Assembly: GCA_050908895.1 (NCBI GenBank)
Contig: CP171222.1
Location: forward strand, 1,798,001 to 1,862,000
Direction of reading: 5' to 3'
DNA: 64,000 nt
Source: S5-A14a sp050908895
Lineage (GTDB): Bacteria; Bacillota; Clostridia; Peptostreptococcales; Anaerovoracaceae
The notes under the pieces: generated by a model
The model's input: the letters and a program-made list of their open reading frames with translations, nothing else
Database searches by the model: none
What the model was told of the DNA's origin: nothing
Program-made: the position numbers and the translations under genes
In this document: in pieces, positions 61,880-64,000 of the stretch
Position numbering within the stretch: the first letter of the stretch is position 1
Layout of the letters: every line of letters starts with the position of its first letter

Positions 61880-63997
61880 TTATATCCCATATTTTTTCTT
61901 TTTTCTAACTAACTGTGTTTGAGAAATACCCACTGCTTTTGCAACTTTCCTCGTTGATCCGAACTGTCCGCAGGCATATTTCAGGATATTTTTCTCAAAA
62001 TTATTTACCATAAGTTCAAGATCCATAACCTGCTCTTGTGCGGAGCTACCGGATTGCTCAGCAACGGTTTTATTTCGCCCTGTGCCCATTGATGATTCAA
62101 AAATGTCCGAATGCAGTTCTCTCATAATATCCAGCAGGTCAATTCTCTCATTCTTCGCACTTATCATCAGCCTTTGTACCACATTCTCCAACTCTCTGAT
62201 ATTTCCCGGCCACGGAGACTGCTTCAGATATTCTACTGCATCATCGTCAATCGTCCTTTTTATGTCAAATTTTCGACCGTATTTTTCAAGCATATGTCTA
62301 ACTAGTGCCGGTATATCATTGATGCGTTCAGAAAGATTAGGCACCCTAATTCGAACAACATTTAAACGATAATACAGGTCACGCCTAAAGGATCCAGCCT
62401 CTATCATATCCTCAAGTTCTCTATTGGTGGCTGACAAAATGCGTACGTTACATTTTACTGGTGCGTGACCTCCAACGCGGAAAAACTCGCCATCCTGAAT
62501 AACTCTAAGGAGCTTAGCTTGAACATCAAGGGCAAGTTCCCCAATCTCGTCAAGGAACAAAATACCGTTATCCGCCAGTTCAAAGAAACCTTTCTTGCCT
62601 TTTTCGTTAGCCCCAGTAAACGCCCCTTTCTCATATCCAAAAAGCTCGGATTCAATGAGACTTGGTGCAATAGATGCACAGTTAACTTTTACAAAGGGTT
62701 GCATTTTTCTTCCACTATTTTTATGAATCATCGTGGCTACTTTTTCTTTACCCACGCCAGTTTCACCAGTAATCAGAACATTGCAATCATAATTACTTAC
62801 AGTCATTATTTCATCAAGCACTGCCGCCATTGATCTGCTTTCACAAATAAAATCCTCAACATAACCCTGAATCTGTCCACTTACCATTTGTAGCCTTTCC
62901 TCTCGATTTAAAGGATAAGCTGGATCGTCACTAACTTTGAGTTCTGTCACAACAGCATCCGAAACATAAGACATAAGTTCTTTTACAAGCTGAATATCGA
63001 AGTTATCGTAAGCTTCAAGGTATCCATCAGCACACCTGATGTCAAGATGTCTCGAAATTGCTTCAGTTATGTATAGAGCTATATTATAGTTATTAATTAA
63101 GTTTGCAAATACAACAGTTCCACCACTTTTAGTAGCTAAAATATTTATAGTCTCAGCCCCTGGTATGTTAGCACAGTTAACACTAACATCAAACAGTCCA
63201 TCAGCTTCAAGCCCTTCCAGACATTCAAGGGGTTTTAGAATATCTACGTAGTGAACGTGCGTGAAAACTTCTTTAATTAAACGATTAACAGATTCTCCCT
63301 GAAGCACCATGTCCGTCTTTTTATCCAGAAGGCAAACAATTTCCGCATCAGGCCTAGCGACCTTTCTAACTGCAAATCCAAAAATCAAGTTAGATAGCAA
63401 GTTGTTTCCTACAATCAGAATTTTTCTTTTACCTACCGCAGTATTGCTGATTCTGTAAAGAGTCCCTGACTCATTAAATGTAAATAGCAATAAATTTGTA
63501 GGCACATCTTCTGGCTTACTAATAATAGGAAAGTCAGCAGTTATTATTGCATAACCATCTACTTCAATCTGTCCAAAAGCCCTGTCTATAGAAATTATTT
63601 TATCAATATAGATTGGTATACTAGTTAAACTTGCATTGCAAACAACTTGATCACCAACTTTGAATCCCCTTGAGTTTTCAAACTCATCGCCTATTTCCGA
63701 TATTCTTCCATCAAACAGTCCCCCCGTATCAGTAACAGGGTTATGTAGCTTGCCACGTCTAATTACAATATCTATTATTCTCTGTTTTATTTTCTCTTCA
63801 TTATTATTGCTCTCAAGGCATATCTGCTTAAAACTAGTGCCCTCTATATGTATAGTTTTCATATCTATACGCATTTCATCGCTATTTATTTTTCGTCCAT
63901 TATCCAGCCGCCATGCAGATGTAGGCAATACATGCTGTGGCTCAATTACGCGACTTGTACCGTAAGGTTTGTTCTTTTCAATCTTCTTCATTTTCAA
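61880..63997 (-). CDS. Sigma-54-dependent activator with a Kdd-like sensor domain
   Basis: About 705 residues. Residues 10-345 align over their full length with the two Kdd proteins: PYGTSRVIEPQHVLPTS, NPVTDTGGLFDGRISEIG and FGQIEVDGYAII. The cofactor loop GGGGKSG is GNNLLSN, so dehydrogenase activity is unlikely. Residues 385-615 are an AAA+ domain: Walker A GETGVGKE (411-418), GAFTGA (458-463) for sigma-54 contact, Walker B ILFLDEIGEL. Residues about 665-705 form a Fis/TyrR-type helix-turn-helix (GSTRKVAKAVGISQTQLVRK). No receiver or PAS domain. Start may be TTG 63997 or ATG 63991; the window ends here. Probably senses a lysine-fermentation intermediate and activates the adjacent kdd; inferred. 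Confidence 0.87.
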   Translation of the reverse strand: MKMKKIEKNKPYGTSRVIEPQHVLPTSAWRLDNGRKINSDEMRIDMKTIHIEGTSFKQICLESNNNEEKIKQRIIDIVIRRGKLHNPVTDTGGLFDGRISEIGDEFENSRGFKVGDQVVCNASLTSIPIYIDKIISIDRAFGQIEVDGYAIITADFPIISKPEDVPTNLLLFTFNESGTLYRISNTAVGKRKILIVGNNLLSNLIFGFAVRKVARPDAEIVCLLDKKTDMVLQGESVNRLIKEVFTHVHYVDILKPLECLEGLEADGLFDVSVNCANIPGAETINILATKSGGTVVFANLINNYNIALYITEAISRHLDIRCADGYLEAYDNFDIQLVKELMSYVSDAVVTELKVSDDPAYPLNREERLQMVSGQIQGYVEDFICESRSMAAVLDEIMTVSNYDCNVLITGETGVGKEKVATMIHKNSGRKMQPFVKVNCASIAPSLIESELFGYEKGAFTGANEKGKKGFFELADNGILFLDEIGELALDVQAKLLRVIQDGEFFRVGGHAPVKCNVRILSATNRELEDMIEAGSFRRDLYYRLNVVRIRVPNLSERINDIPALVRHMLEKYGRKFDIKRTIDDDAVEYLKQSPWPGNIRELENVVQRLMISAKNERIDLLDIMRELHSDIFESSMGTGRNKTVAEQSGSSAQEQVMDLELMVNNFEKNILKYACGQFGSTRKVAKAVGISQTQLVRKKKKYGI

Positions 63998-64000
63998 TCT

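Noticed and set aside
62465..62833. 122-codon plus-strand frame within the activator gene
   Set aside because: Antisense to the conserved AAA+ domain; no start signal or family resemblance.
1..64000. CRISPR arrays, tRNA, rRNA, prophage genes or toxin-antitoxin pairs
   Set aside because: No regularly spaced repeats, cloverleaf sequences, phage structural genes or small paired genes of that type were seen on either strand.

Overview
This window comes from a low-GC, anaerobic, amino-acid-fermenting bacterium of the Clostridia. The lineage is inferred from gene content: a vitamin-B12-dependent lysine fermentation module (kamABCDE, kdd), an arginine deiminase set, the oxygen-sensitive pyruvate formate-lyase pair, GntR/MocR regulators, Feo iron uptake, Gram-positive promoters and AGGAGG ribosome sites. 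Genus cannot be fixed from this window; Acetoanaerobium, Filifactor or Peptoanaerobacter-like organisms would fit. I saw no rRNA, tRNA, CRISPR array or prophage. Most genes lie on the minus strand.

Layout. 1-3.7 kb: the start of a copper ATPase, ferritin, MscL and a ureohydrolase homologue whose metal-binding residues are altered. 3.7-10 kb: addA and gpmI, divergent from a palindromic promoter, then an FHA protein. 10.3-13.5 kb: pflA and pflB with a promoter overlapped by a perfect inverted repeat. 13.6-17.9 kb: a U32 protein, a CoA-disulfide-reductase/rhodanese fusion and a free rhodanese. 18.1-21.9 kb: a GlnK/GlnL-type two-component system with an AgcS amino acid symporter. 22-25.3 kb: argF, arcA, arcC. 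25.6-31.2 kb: a MocR-type regulator lacking the PLP lysine, an rRNA methyltransferase, an MreB homologue and a Na/phosphate transporter. 31.4-35 kb: feoA, feoA, feoB, a Cys-rich accessory protein and a DtxR-family regulator, with a clear promoter and operator. 35-37.3 kb: a decayed insertion sequence interrupted by a younger IS3-family element. 37.3-44.7 kb: Crp/Fnr regulator with a PfkB kinase, a stand-alone E2-like acyltransferase without its catalytic residues, a threonine-aldolase-like enzyme, an unlisted 58-residue Cys-rich protein, an APC transporter, a DDAH-like hydrolase and a divergent GntR regulator.

44.8-64 kb is the most interesting part. kdd and kamA-kamB-kamC-kamD-kamE encode the first steps of lysine fermentation (lysine to beta-lysine to 3,5-diaminohexanoate to 3-keto-5-aminohexanoate) plus the two reactivation proteins. 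An oligopeptide ABC transporter (oppBCDFA) and BrnQ follow, then a second kdd paralogue. The last gene joins a full-length, cofactor-site-degenerate Kdd-like domain to a sigma-54 AAA+ activator with an intact GAFTGA loop and a C-terminal DNA-binding domain. A textbook -24/-12 element lies upstream of the second kdd, with two TTTCG(C/G)TTCACA repeats 31 bp apart about 200 bp further upstream. I infer that a dehydrogenase was turned into a metabolite sensor that controls its own enzymatic relative, and perhaps the rest of lysine fermentation, through sigma-54.

Starts have been moved to the codon with the best ribosome binding site where the longest reading frame was clearly too long. All functional calls rest on reading motifs by eye; no alignment or database search was run.
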